Assembly (NCBI GenBank): GCA_900073065.1
Contig: FJOG01000005.1
Span: forward strand, 2,196,033 to 2,260,032
Direction of reading: 5' to 3'
DNA length: 64,000 nucleotides
DNA from: Phialocephala subalpina
Lineage: Eukaryota; Ascomycota; Leotiomycetes; Helotiales; Mollisiaceae
The position numbers were made by a program, and so were the translations under genes. The notes beneath the pieces are model-generated. The model saw nothing but the letters and a program-made list of their open reading frames with translations. It searched no databases and had not been told where the DNA came from. Positions 22,734 through 34,021 of this stretch are shown here, piece by piece (positions within the stretch are counted from its first letter, which is position 1; each line of letters starts with the position of its first letter).

Positions 22734-24420
22734 AGATTTTTTGAATTTAAAAATATTTTATAATATTATTTATAAAATATATATAATTTTATAATATTTT
22801 ATTCGAAATATAATAATAGTATGGGGGTATTTTTATTAATAATAATTCTTTTTAATATATTCAAATTTATAATTATATTATTAATTTATTTTCTAATATA
22901 ATTTTTTATTATTATTTAATATAATATAAAATAAAGAAAACTTTAAATCTTTATTCGTTGAAAATTATATAATTAAAATATAAGGATTCGAGTAAATAGA
23001 AAATCGAAATTCAAATCGAGTTCCGAATTTAAAAATTAAAAATTAAAAATTAAATTTTTTTAAAAGAAATTCTTTTAATTTATTTTACATTATATATATT
23101 ATATTTAATTCTTTTTATAATTTATAAAATATAAAAATAAATAATTTAATATTTGATTTTTATCGAAATAATTAATTTAAATAAAATAAAATAAAAAATA
23201 AAAATTTTGTTTTTATTTTATAAACTTATATTATATTTATTCTTTTATAGAATTTTATAATAAGTTTATATATAAGAAATTATTAATTAAAAGAAAATTT
23301 ATATAATTAAATTCGAATTAATTCGTTTTTTAATTTTTTTAATATTTATATTATNNNNNNNNNNNNNNNNNNNNNNNNNNNNNNNNNNNNNNNNNNNNNN
23401 NNNNNNNNNNNNNNNNNNNNNNNNNNNNNNNNNNNNNNNNNNNNNNNNNNNNNNNNNNNNNNNNNNNNNNNNNNNNNNNNNNNNNNNNNNNNNNNNNNNN
23501 NNNNNNNNNNNNNNNNNNNNNNNNNNNNNNNNNNNNNNNNNNNNNNNNNNNNNNNNNNNNNNNNNNNNNNNNNNNNNNNNNNNNNNNNNNNNNNNNNNNN
23601 NNNNNNNNNNNNNNNNNNNNNNNNNNNNNNNNNNNNNNNNNNNNNNNNNNNNNNNNNNNNNNNNNNNNNNNNNNNNNNNNNNNNNNNNNNNNNNNNNNNN
23701 NNNNNNNNNNNNNNNNNNNNNNNNNNNNNNNNNNNNNNNNNNNNNNNNNNNNNNNNNNNNNNNNNNNNNNNNNNNNNNNNNNNNNNNNNNNNNNNNNNNN
23801 NNNNNNNNNNNNNNNNNNNNNNNNNNNNNNNNNNNNNNNNNNNNNNNNNNNNNNNNNNNNNNNNNNNNNNNNNNNNNNNNNNNNNNNNNNNNNNNNNNNN
23901 NNNNNNNNNNNNNNNNNNNNNNNNNNNNNNNNNNNNNNNNNNNNNNNNNNNNNNNNNNNNNNNNNNNNNNNNTTCTTTTGATTTATTTATATAATTCATT
24001 TTTATAAAATTTTATTTCATATAAATATTAATAATATAAAAATTATATTTGAAAGAAATATTCTAATAATAAAAATAATTTTATGAAAAATATTATAATA
24101 AATATAAAATTATAATTTGAATAAATTTAATTATTAATTTAATATAAAATAAAATAAAATCTTAAGATTATTATTATTAAATTTATATTTTAAAAATAAT
24201 ATTATTGGGAATATTATTTTTATAAATATAAATATATAAACTTCGAAATATTATTAATATACGAATTAATATTCTAATAATAATAATTCGTTTCATGATT
24301 ATTTTATTATGCGAAAATAAATAATTATTTAATTATAAGCAAAATATTTTATAATATTTTAATTTTAATAAACGCTTCAAATAAATAAGAGTAAAAAGCT
24401 AAAGTATATAATAGGATAGA
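22734..24420. repeat. AT-rich RIP-like block containing an assembly gap
   Basis: Extremely AT-rich DNA on both sides of the gap, with residual C/G mostly in TTCG/TCGA. It abuts the decayed chitinase, whose missing 5' part may lie here beyond recognition. No ORF or terminal repeat was recognised. Confidence 0.8.
23355..23972. other. Assembly gap (618 N)
   Basis: An uninterrupted run of N inside the AT-rich block. The open frame that appears to span it is an artefact. Confidence 0.99.
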
Positions 24421-24835
24421 AATGAAGTTGCGATTCAAGCGCTATACAAGTATACTTTTGCAATAGACACTATTCGAGTTTCAGGGATTTCAAACCGGTT
24501 TGATCATTAACGTGGCCATCGTCTCATCTATGTATTAGTTTCATCTGAACCGGGGGAGGGGGGATTTCGATGAACGAGTGTATTACTCCGAACTTTAATT
24601 CTAGAATGCGCGAGAAACTCATCAGCTGGCGCATTAACACCACCAGCCTCAGCGAGTCAGCCTTGTTGCACAAATACGACATCTCTGTAAGAATTGTATA
24701 AAGCGCGCCGTGTAACTCCGAAAGAGATATTCGTCACCATCTCAAATCCACCTCTCATACTCTCATTTCAGCAACTCTCGACAAATCTTCTCATCTAAAT
24801 TTTGCTGGTCAAAATCATCCCTCACTACATCCAAT

Positions 24836-25147
24836 ATGAAATTCTCTCTTGCAGTTGTAGCGACTATGATGCTGTCTGTCCCGGCCATGCCACACAGAGC
24901 GCTGCAGGCTGTCCCTGACCGCTCAACTGGCCCAGCGCCCCAAACAGCTCCTACCACAGTGCCTGGAGGATCCGCTATTGATCAATTGGTGTCTACCTTC
25001 CAATCACCAGAGCAAGTAGCAGCTAAAGCAACCGATAAGCGAAGCAAGACTTGTGGTGGATCCTCTGCGCCTCCTGACACAGCTCAATCGTCCGGTCTTC
25101 GAGACTCCAGTCTTCTTCCACCGGGCAACCCCAACGGTGCTGACTAA
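24836..25147 (+). CDS. Small secreted protein, 103 aa
   Basis: An intronless ORF starting with a clear signal peptide: basic K2, hydrophobic core FSLAVVATMMLSV, cleavage likely around residues 18-24. The mature part is about 80 residues, rich in Pro, Ser, Thr, Ala and Gly, with a single cysteine (KTCGG) and no recognised domain. It lies about 400 bp from the edge of the AT-rich block at 24420, a position where candidate effectors are often found in plant-associated fungi. Function is unknown. One cysteine argues against a typical disulfide-stabilised effector, and it could be a wall or surface peptide. The 415 bp upstream are normal in composition with no recognised elements. Confidence 0.6.
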   Translation: MKFSLAVVATMMLSVPAMPHRALQAVPDRSTGPAPQTAPTTVPGGSAIDQLVSTFQSPEQVAAKATDKRSKTCGGSSAPPDTAQSSGLRDSSLLPPGNPNGAD

Positions 25148-25817
25148 GAACCTAGCTTGCTCCATGGCTAAGTAAAGACAATGGGAAGGGGAAGGAGGAA
25201 AGTAGGGGCTGCCTGTGGGAAGGAATTTGCAATATGCAAATAGGTCAGAGATATATGTTATATATGCCTTTGTATCCAATGATTCGCACTGGTTGTTTGG
25301 CCCAATTATAAGATATCTGGTTGCTTTCTTTAGTTAGCGCTGCGAGACGACTTACCAGCCGCACAGCTTCTACACTGACAAAGGAGTTGGAAGGTTTAGT
25401 CACACATGTGCAAGTGAGAGCGAGCTTCCAAAGGGAGGCCGCAGAGGTGAGCTCCGGGACGTATAAAAAGCATAGGTAGAGATGGAGGAGAGATTAACTG
25501 AACTTGATTCAAAGGTGGGTCAGTTGACCCAGTCTTCACTCCGTAGGCTGGCAATGCGGAGCTAATAGTGAGCAATACAGAGATCAAAGCAGGCGCGAGG
25601 GAGTTGATGAAGGGGTTGGCGGAGGTCAAAGCTCAACTCGCAGAAACCGGAGTACAATTGGCAGATGTAATATGGATTACAAGCAACCTCTCAGGAATTG
25701 GATCAGCGGAATCAAATCAATTTGACCGAAAAATCATCATAGTATTGTAAATATATTCGCGCCACAATCAGATCAATTATTAGACTAGTCCAAGAAACAT
25801 AAAGTCGGAATCACCGC
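25148..25817. other. Intergenic, no certain gene
   Basis: A 77-codon minus-strand frame (25629-25396) starts with a hydrophobic stretch resembling a signal peptide, and a 60-codon plus-strand frame overlaps it. Neither has further support. Confidence 0.4.
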
Positions 25818-26783
25818 TCAAAGCCCAAGACCACTCAACCCCTGTTTTCTAAACGCTTCCTCAATCCCAACAAATCCGCCGGTCAAACCCAAATCTTTCG
25901 TTGTCAAAACATCCTGCCCAGTCCAACTCTTATTCCCATACTCTCCCCAGAGCTCCATCATGACACCCATCTCCCTTCCCCAATTTGGCCACACATTATC
26001 AAACTCGCCGACATCATTCACCTGCACATATGCCACTTCCTTCCCCACGGCTCTTCCCCACGTCTTGAACATCTCTCCCATTGTCGTCTCCTCCATGTAT
26101 GCAAGGATGTATCTTGTGTAAGTGAGCTCTGGTTGAGCGAGGATCGCGTTTGTGAAGAGTCCGACGTTCGATTTCGCGTCGCCGATGGATAGGATGGGTG
26201 TTGTGGCGGGCCCGGTGCAGATTTGAAGGTATTTGCCGGATGTAGGAACAAAGATGGGTGTGAACATGGGGAAGGCATAATTCGTAGCATACCAGGTGAT
26301 CCAGAGGAACGTCGTCTTGGCGTACAGGTCCGGGATCGTCTTGATGTAGGCATCGATCTTGCACTTTGCCTCGAAATGCGGGACAAGATACTTCCCGCCT
26401 GAAATTTCGAAGCCGTTGGGGAGAGTCGACCAGATATAATGCTTAAGAGTTGGTGTCTTGGTTGCGGCATTCGCGAGGTTCTTCCCTTGCTGGACTTCGA
26501 CTTTCATGCCTTCTTCGGGACCGGCTTTGGCAAAAGGCTCGAAAAAATCAGTCACGGCGTAGATGGCACTGGAGCCGACGAAGGCGGCGATTAGTGAGGA
26601 CTCGTTATTAAGATCTGCTGAGACGACTTCGGCACCGCGAGACCGAAGGGAGGCAGCTTTGTCGCTGGTGGTGTTGCGGGTTATGGCTCGGACGTGATAT
26701 ATTCCTGCTGCGAGGGCCGCGTCGACCACTGAGGAGCCTTGGGTGCCAGTTGCGCCAATGACGGTGAGGATTGGTTGAGACAT
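25818..26783 (-). CDS. NmrA-like NAD(P)-binding protein
   Basis: An intronless gene of 321 aa. The N-terminus VIGATGTQGSSVVDAAL (residues 8-24) is the Rossmann GxxGxxG motif in its NmrA form. RAITRNTTSDKA follows, where an Arg after beta-2 suggests NADP(H) affinity, and then DLNNESSLIAAFVGSSAIYAVTDF. The YxxxK of active SDRs is not obvious, in line with NmrA-type proteins that are redox sensors or regulators; others in the family are isoflavone-reductase-like enzymes. Predicted soluble and cytosolic or nuclear. The neighbours give no pathway clue. The start ATG is well supported because the dinucleotide fold begins within eight residues. Confidence 0.92.
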   Translation of the reverse strand: MSQPILTVIGATGTQGSSVVDAALAAGIYHVRAITRNTTSDKAASLRSRGAEVVSADLNNESSLIAAFVGSSAIYAVTDFFEPFAKAGPEEGMKVEVQQGKNLANAATKTPTLKHYIWSTLPNGFEISGGKYLVPHFEAKCKIDAYIKTIPDLYAKTTFLWITWYATNYAFPMFTPIFVPTSGKYLQICTGPATTPILSIGDAKSNVGLFTNAILAQPELTYTRYILAYMEETTMGEMFKTWGRAVGKEVAYVQVNDVGEFDNVWPNWGREMGVMMELWGEYGNKSWTGQDVLTTKDLGLTGGFVGIEEAFRKQGLSGLGL

Positions 26784-27458
26784 TGTTTGGATTGTTGTGC
26801 GTTCGAGTGAGTTGTAAAACTTATATAAAATGATGCTGGCTTTAAAGAGATTAATTGAAGTGGTGTGATGGAGATGATTGCGTTGTCAATGTGAATTGTG
26901 AGAATGGGAAGGGTACTTCCTCATGGGACTTCATCGCAGTTTATATCTCCACCCGCAACCCCTCCAAGCCGAACCTCAGACATGAATGACGATACAAACC
27001 ACACATATCTCTCTGTTGCTGAACAGTAATTCATAATGCAGAGCATGTGGTAATCACAGCTTGCTTGACTGCATGCAGAGTGTTACGGGCAAATTATATT
27101 GCTGAACAATACTGCGGGGTACACCACACACAGAACGGGAGCTTCACTATGCTTGTCCACGATCAATGACGATGGAAAGGACCTGCAGCATCGGCATCGG
27201 CGGTAAGAATGCCTCTGAAGATAACCCTGGTGACCCCTCTAATCGCTGAGTAAGCGCAGAGAAACATCCAAGCAGTGGCTGAATTACAGGCTCAGAATAG
27301 GTCTGATGCAGTAGAAGGATTTGTGTGGTAATTCTGCAGAGGGAGAAAGCCCGGGGCGTGCGGGATCATAGCCTTGGCTGACTCAGGTTATTGTGTGGTA
27401 TTCGAAGTCGCAGTCGCTTCGAAGTTGCCATCGCAACTCGCAAATGCATCGTCCTACT
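26784..27458. other. Intergenic, no gene seen
   Basis: The 5' flank of the NmrA-like gene and the left flank of the second TIR element. No convincing ORF, RNA gene or repeat. Confidence 0.5.
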
Positions 27459-28163
27459 CGGGTAGATAGGAGCGCCTACATAGGCACCCTGACTTGCCTA
27501 CGTGGGCACCCGTGCCTCTGTAGGCGTGGAACGTTTCAAACGAGGCCTTCTGATTGGCTCAAAGGCTCTTACATAGGCACCCCAATATACTAACGGCGCG
27601 TTAACGAGAGCATTAAATAAACCTATAGCCATTTGATTAGACTTTTCTATAAGTACTCTTTAAGTGAATTTTATTTTTATTATTTTAAATAAATTTAATA
27701 TATATTATAATTTATTATATAAAAATAATTTTAATTAAATAAATTATAAAAATAAATTAAAAATTTTTAAATTTAATTAAATATAATATTTTATAATTTG
27801 ATTTCGTTAAAAAATAAAAAATTTATTCGATTTTTATTTATTCGATTTTATTTTCGAATCGAAATACTTATATAATTTAATTATTAAAATCTTTATAATT
27901 AAATAATAATAATTCAAATTTTAAATTTCTTTATTATAATTAAAAAGTTTAAATATTATAATTTTAATAATATTTTTCTATAAATTTTATTAAAAAATAT
28001 TAAAAATTAAAATATTTATATATAAAGTAAATATTCTTTATTTATTAGAATATTTATATAAAAAGTTAATTAGAAGATCTCGTTGAAATATTCTATGCTT
28101 ATAAAAATACGAATACTTATATAGGCAAGTTAGGTTACTTGTATAGGCGCTCCTCGGATAAAT
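27459..28163. mobile_element. Non-autonomous Mutator-like TIR element (687 bp), right half RIP-mutated
   Basis: The element is 27468-28154. The left end AGGAGCGCCTACATAGGCAC and the complement of the right end share a TIR of about 45 bp in which nearly all differences are C/T or G/A transitions. The 9-bp flanks are CGGGTAGAT (27459-27467) and CGGATAAAT (28155-28163), identical except for two G-to-A changes on the right. The interior from about 27600 is very AT-rich and has no transposase ORF. The same TSD length and AGG terminus as the element at 6008 point to one superfamily. Mutation is concentrated in the interior and right end, while the left TIR is little changed. Confidence 0.8.
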
Positions 28164-29947
28164 TATACGGGTATCCCAAGCGGTATGAAAATAAGCGAAA
28201 ATAATACCAAAATACCACCAAATTTATTATAATTCTTATACTTTAAATACGATAAAAAAGTAATTATTTTATAGAATTAATTAAAAAGAGGATAAAAATA
28301 GCCATAATTTAGTTCTTTAATATTACGTATACTTTTTACAATTTCATTAAGTTTTTTATAGCTAAAATATAAAGAATTGCGTATATCCCACCTAATTTTA
28401 AGCTACTGGGACATGTGTATAATCTACCCGAGTACTGACCTGGCCACGCTGTTATCTTGAGCATGACCGGCTGGCAGCCGGAGGATTCGAACCTACTAGC
28501 ACAAGCTGTCTTCCTCGACCCTGGCAACGAGAAGAGTATACACGACAGGTGCTCACCAGAGAGGCAGTGCCAGCTACCTCTCCAGCCACCATTCGAATAC
28601 TCAGAAGTTCTAGGCTCCCAAGTGCTTGGAGGCCTGTATTCTCAGGCTGCTATTAAAGCCGTGCCCTGTGTCTTGAAACGAAGTGTGCCCTGAAACGAGG
28701 AAACGAGAGGAAGGGACAACTAACCGGCGCCCAGGGACAGAGACAGAGGCCCAAAACTGCAAGCTCCCCAGCCTAAGCTCCCCCTGCCAAGCCTCGAACA
28801 GATTGGTTGCTACTGTACAAAGTCTCCCCCCGGATTGGCTGCTTCGGCCCCGAACATCGCCGAATAAGTTTAGTTTTGCTCGAAGTATCCTCGGCGACGC
28901 TCTCACCTCGCAGTGTGTGTGAACCCTACGTTGTTCATCGTCGTCGGTTCCGTCTTCCGCAGAGGCCTCAAGCCCGCTAGGACCATCCTCCTATGGGAGG
29001 GGAAAAACTTTAATTAAGGTTTATATTTTGTATCACCTTTTTCCTTCCCCGCACTACAGAGACTGACAAATTTCAAGCCGATGAGGTCATAATCTGCCGA
29101 TAACTTCATAATAGCTCCAGCAAGATCTGGCCAGGGCGATGTCCTCGGCATGAGCGACTGCTTTTGGCTCACGTCCCACGAGCACCCTACTGTACCTCAT
29201 TGAGCTTGAGGCTGGGTCAGAACGAGCGAACCTTAGTGCTGGCTGGAGCCGACCGTCGATTGCTTGCGGAAATGGACAGGCTACAAGGACTGCAGCGGGA
29301 AACCATAACAGCGGTGGGAGCGTAATTTCGTTTTGAGTAAGAGTTTCTTTAGTTCGCAACCGCTTTATGTTAGCAGAGGTGCAGGGTTGCCTCACGACTT
29401 TAAACTCTGGAATGCTATGCTTCCTCTACTTAGGTGCGGTAATCAAGGATGCGGTTCATCACTCGATTCGGAGGCTAGTTATGCACGGCACTGAATAATC
29501 AACTTCTCCATGATTGGATCGCCGAATGGCCTAAACTGGATTGCAACTTTATCCACCTGCTGGACATTGTAGTCCCTTTGCAGCCAAGTCTTCGCTACGA
29601 CCAAAGATATCTTGTTGGAAGATATTGTTGTCCCTTTTGGAGCCGAGTCTTCGCTACGACCTAAGAAATCTTATGTGGTGTGGTTCCTCCTTCGCTCATG
29701 GAGTCTTCAATCCCGTGGCGGTCTGGGCCGCTGCGAGAAGCTGGCTTTCTGGAACCGCAGATTGAGTGTGTAGAAGCACCTGAAGATGAACTAGACCACA
29801 CTGGTAGGAAGCATGTAGTGGAACCCCTGATGAGATCAGGAGCTGACATCTTCGTTCTCGCAGGGCTTAAATTGGCTGGATTGGTCAGCCCCCTTGCATG
29901 GCAGACTCGAAGCCATTGCTAGTCTGCTAATATCTCGGTTCCCCTAG
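28164..29947. other. Intergenic with degenerate repeats
   Basis: No gene recognised. AT-rich to about 28400. At 28469-28483 there is a perfect 7+1+7 palindrome (CCGGCTG G CAGCCGG) beside a minus-strand GGTTCGAATCC that resembles a tRNA B box. At 29566-29672 a 58-bp-period imperfect tandem repeat is present. Other frames are short and unsupported. The first exon of the regulator at 29948 may lie in the last few hundred bases. Confidence 0.5.
29566..29672. repeat. Two-copy imperfect tandem repeat, period 58 bp
   Basis: Two copies starting ATTGTAGTCC (29566) and ATTGTTGTCC (29624) share GTCTTCGCTACGACC and a following AAGA-ATCTT segment. No ORF or known element was associated. Confidence 0.7.
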
Positions 29948-31713
29948 CGATTTCAATTCATCAGCGAGACTGGACACTCACGGCCGAAAGGGGCAGCTCG
30001 ACGGCTGATCCGCTCTCAAGTAAGGCGAGACGTGAAACAGAACCGCAAACAGAACTCCCTATCAAAACAAGTGCCACGTTTGCTTCGCCCCCACAGTAAA
30101 TCGAACAGAACCAAGGACCCCTCGAATTTGGCAACCCTCGGATTATTGGGCCATCTTATACTAACAAATGCAAATACCAGCCTGAACCGCGGCCTGGCAA
30201 GCAATAGGTTTGATCCGTTCAATACGTTACCTGTAGATGGACGTGGGAATTCTCACTACTTAATCGGTCAATGTAAGTTGAGTGTTTTCAGGCAGGGAAC
30301 CCTCTCTTCTCCATAATAACATCAACTCATCTGCATTATCATGGTCAATTTCTGCCACAATCAAAGAGGCTATGATTTCAAGGCCCCCGTAACTTCTCGT
30401 AACTACTAGACTTAATACTAGTGTCCCACTGATAGCCGATCAGATTATGCTACTTTCCAACCCACCAATCACCCGTATTCGCCGGTCAGACCAGCCTTCC
30501 GAAAAGAGGAGCTTCTCAACTTCGCAATATCAGATTGCGCACTCTTACATGCGATGCTAGCACACGTAGCCATGACTTTATGCGATCTATCAGGCATCAA
30601 GTCGAGTCCCGATCTGGTTTATCACGTTGGCCAAGCAATTACTTTAGTGAACAAAAGAATCGCAAATCGTAATCACAAGGCTATTACAAAGGAAACTATA
30701 TTTGCCGTCGCTTGTCCAACCGGCTTGGAGGTGTGCGCGCTTTCTGCCCTTACTTTCTTAGTTATGGTAGCTAATAATCACCATATCATTAGCTCAGATC
30801 TGGCTCTATGGCTAGTCTTCAGATTCATCTTGATGGCCTAGAAGCTCTGGTTAAGAGCAAAGGCGGCATCCAAGCTCTAGTCAGTCATCCGTTTACATTG
30901 AGATTCGCGTATTGGTAAGTCAACCCTAGAACTATGATAACTTCTCTCATTATATCGTGTATTGATAGGATTGATAACCGTTGTTCTATTGCCATGAACT
31001 CTAAACCACGCTTCGAACTCGTCAACCCAGCTCCGGATCCTGAAGACTTGGAGCCCTGTAGTCTCTTAGGTGTACGATATAAGACTAAGCTATCGAATCT
31101 CACGGGCTTACAAGATATCAGCCAAGAGACGATAGAGGTTTACCGCACCTTGCGGTACCTGATAGTCAAGAAAGAGAGGGTCCTGGGCTCACAGAAAATG
31201 GGGACAGAAGCTGAGTTTGAATCGTTACGATCGTACACTGATCAACTCATGCGCCGACTCATTGCCCTCGCTCAGTGCAAAATTCCCCGGTCGAATCAGA
31301 ACGCTCTGATTTATAAATTATTTGGAAACGCAGCGCTAGCGCATATTGTGATGTTCACGCGCAACGCGCCTCCGCGGCTCGGTGTACCGATATTAATGTC
31401 GACACGAATACGAACAAGTTTGGAGATAATCAATCTACGATCTTTTCAAATAGCATACCCTGAGATGATGCTTTGGATCATCATGGTGGGAGGGTTGGCC
31501 AGTATTGGGACCGAAGATCAAGTGTGGTTTGTTAAGCTTCTTGCGGAGTCGTGTCGTGCTGCTGGAATAGCGGGGACCGCTGAGCTTGCCCTTTCCTTGA
31601 CGGAGTTTCTGTGGAGTGAATTTTATCTTGGTCCTATTTTTGAAGACTTCTGGGATGATGTTTTCCTAACACAAGCCATAGAAATTGAGAATTATATTGG
31701 TGAAGGCGGTTAA
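29948..31713 (+). CDS. Fungal DUF3468-type (fungal_trans_2) regulator, 5' exon unresolved
   Basis: Exons 29948(?)-30272, 30444-30730, 30793-30914 and 30969-31713 keep phase and give at least 492 aa. The N-terminal part FQFISETGHSRP...RRLIRSQVRRD and FDPFNTLPV, then YSPVRPAFRKEELLNFAISD, NLE-type helices and HLDGLEALVKSKGG, follow the order of fungal proteins with the transcription-factor-like DUF3468 region but no N-terminal zinc cluster. No C6 cluster is visible upstream. Introns are 171, 62 and 54 bp; the splice at 30272/30444 restores IGQYYATF. The first in-frame stop upstream is TAG at 29945-29947, immediately followed by coding sequence. A CCCTAG acceptor there suggests a short first exon upstream that I could not place. 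Probably nuclear; target unknown. Confidence 0.75.
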
Positions 31714-34021
31714 TAAACTTTGATTTATGGGGAGTGTAGGTTTATCAGTTGCTCAACACGTGACTTTCCTCTCATTTCAGACCTTCTAAATCGGATATAG
31801 TCTATTTACAAGTAGGGGGCGTTGCCGCCCTTCCTAACCTGAAACAAACTCGAAGCCCTTTTTAACTCGAAGCCTTCCTAAGTCTCAAGTAAATTAAGCA
31901 CTTTATTCTAAGGCTAGCGCTCGCAGCGCGGCTAGCTAAATCACAATGCCTCTGTCTCTCACAATGCCTTTGTCTCTTGGCTAAAAGCTCCTTTAAAAGC
32001 TCACGTGATTTTAAGATCTTACCACGGCGGAAAGTGGGTCCAACTTCTCGTCGTGTCCCCTTCTCAAGGCCTCGGGAACAAGGCTTATAAATATCTCCTC
32101 CTCTAGATACACAAATTCATGTACTTTAAACTACTCAATATCATTGATTTGGACCCTGTGATAGCAGTCATCACATAAAGTCCTAGTGCCGCATATGCGA
32201 CGCACGGTTGTCTCAGGTCAGGTCCGAGGGTATAAAACCTCTAGCTGTTCCATCCCTTTGGTCCTTCCTTTCGTAGCTTAGTATTTCGGTATACGTAGAA
32301 ATCTTAGATCTTTGAGCTTCGTCCATTGCTTTGTTCCTGCCGTCACAGACCCTCAATTTGGACTACTTTTATTGATAACTGACGATTCAGCTGCTTTGGC
32401 TAGGAGATACTTAGCGAGGTTAACTAAGGGGTATAAAAGGTCGAGGCGTGCACTTGTTCTCTCCTCCTTAGCTTAGAATTCTCGAATACATCTTGATTTT
32501 TGAACTTAGTGCCTTCGACCTATGCATTGATCCTGCCGCCACACCTGCCGTGCCAATAATTAGTCTTTTATTCTCTTAAGATATAATTTTATAATCCAAT
32601 ATATCCCGGGCCGTACGAATGAGAGAACAAACGCGTTCTTTAAAAGGGAATAAGACCTGCCATATTGAACGGATCAAACCTATTGCTTGCCAAGCTGTGG
32701 TTTGGGTGGGATTGGCATATCTCAGGGCAGGATCTGACATCGCGAGCGGCAGCCACTTTTCCCTTAGGTGGACTAGGGTGTGGAAAGCCTTCTCATCTAT
32801 AGAACAAAAATGGCTTAGAATTTATGAACAACAATTTTGAAAAATAAGAAACACTAGCGTAATGGCTGCAACATGACTTTTGGGTACGTTGGGGGTTATT
32901 CAAGTAAGGGGATAGTGTTTGTGAGCCGGGGGGTCACGAAACGAAATGACGAGGTATTCACTGACAATGATTTGTCAGCGCCCGTGTATTCCTGCTGCTA
33001 CCAACAGGCAATACAGTAAAAGGATCGAGTCCATTGTTTCCAAGGCCTGGGCCCGGCTTCACTTCCATATTCTGACGCTCTGGTTTGCGGCGAGTCGGCA
33101 ACCGTGGCTTTTGAACTTTATGTTTGACATTTCTTATATTACTGTCTTCACCTTTTTGAGAGTATAGAGGACGTCGAGACACAGGATTTGGTTTTATTTT
33201 TCGAGTGCGCCTTACGTGAGAGCGGATAAGATTGCGCAAAGACCCGTCTGGTCGTGCTGTGCCAGTCTCGGGCACAAAATGAAGGCCCTGGAAAAGAAAG
33301 TAACCCAAGTCAGCATAAGTGCGCCGGGGGTTAGGCGTTGCATTTTACCGTTTGGGTGTCGGCTAGGGTTGGTTGAAGTCAGCTTTATCCTGCTTTGCTC
33401 TGATGACCATTCCACAAAGTGACTCAAGTTCTTACACAGACTACATGTACCAATAACGTCTAGACCCTCAGCCACCCACGCAAAGTGTTGTCCTAGCCCT
33501 TCACCTTCAACGTTGAATGACGGAGCTCTTCTTTCCACATCTCCCTCAATTTCCACTTGCACACGTTGTTGGGAATCTGATTGGTATGCCATTGTGTTCA
33601 TGCGTCGATCTGCTTGGCACTGCTTCGACAGGGTTCGGTATGCGATATGGCTGTTGTCGACTTAGTCACCGTAACAACAGGTCAACCAGGCGGCGCAAAC
33701 AGCTACCTTCACTGCGATACCTTGAGACAGGAAGCAGACCAGTCTACCATCTCAGAATACGGTTCTTAGACTTGTCTGCGTTCTTTTACGACTTTGCGGC
33801 ATGGTGCAGTAAAAGTCGAAATTGGTGTCAGTCCGAACTACATAATGCACTTGGAGGCAGATGATAAATACATTTTGCACCTGGATGCAGACCATAGCCA
33901 GTGAAAGTTAGGAGTACTCCAAAGCGGTATAAGAAAGTCCCGACTCCCTAGTAGTCTTTACTCCGTAGAAAATGGGAACTGTATTTTCTCTTTCTCAACA
34001 TCTTTCCATATCTTCTACAAG
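31714..34021. other. Gene-poor stretch with repeated TATA-bearing modules
   Basis: No gene recognised over 2.3 kb. 31840-31980 has short duplications (ACTCGAAGCC..., ACAATGCCT...TGTCTCT twice). 32228-32544 carries two diverged TATA modules listed separately. 32600-33900 holds only short frames on both strands without support. Confidence 0.5.
32228..32544 (+). repeat. Two diverged promoter-like modules (about 118 bp each, spacing 200 bp)
   Basis: Copies at 32228-32347 and 32428-32544 both start GGGTATAAAA and run through a pyrimidine-rich segment (CTCCTTAGCTTAG / CCTTTCGTAGCTTAG). Both then have an ATCTT...TTTGA segment, a TTCG-C-ATTG segment and a CCTGCCG(T/C)CACA end. The TATA box, 30-bp spacing and T/C-rich initiator region look like core promoters, perhaps of decayed LTRs. 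No ORF follows either copy. Confidence 0.6.

Noticed and set aside
23346..23999. Long open frame across the first N run
   Set aside because: It is made of ambiguous bases in an assembly gap and carries no information.
25396..25629. 77-codon minus-strand frame with a signal-peptide-like start
   Set aside because: No conserved motif, an overlapping frame on the other strand and no splice or promoter evidence; left as intergenic.
28472..28550. Possible tRNA gene on the minus strand
   Set aside because: Only a B-box/T-arm-like part is present; the T stem has a mismatch and no matching 5' acceptor stem or D arm was found.
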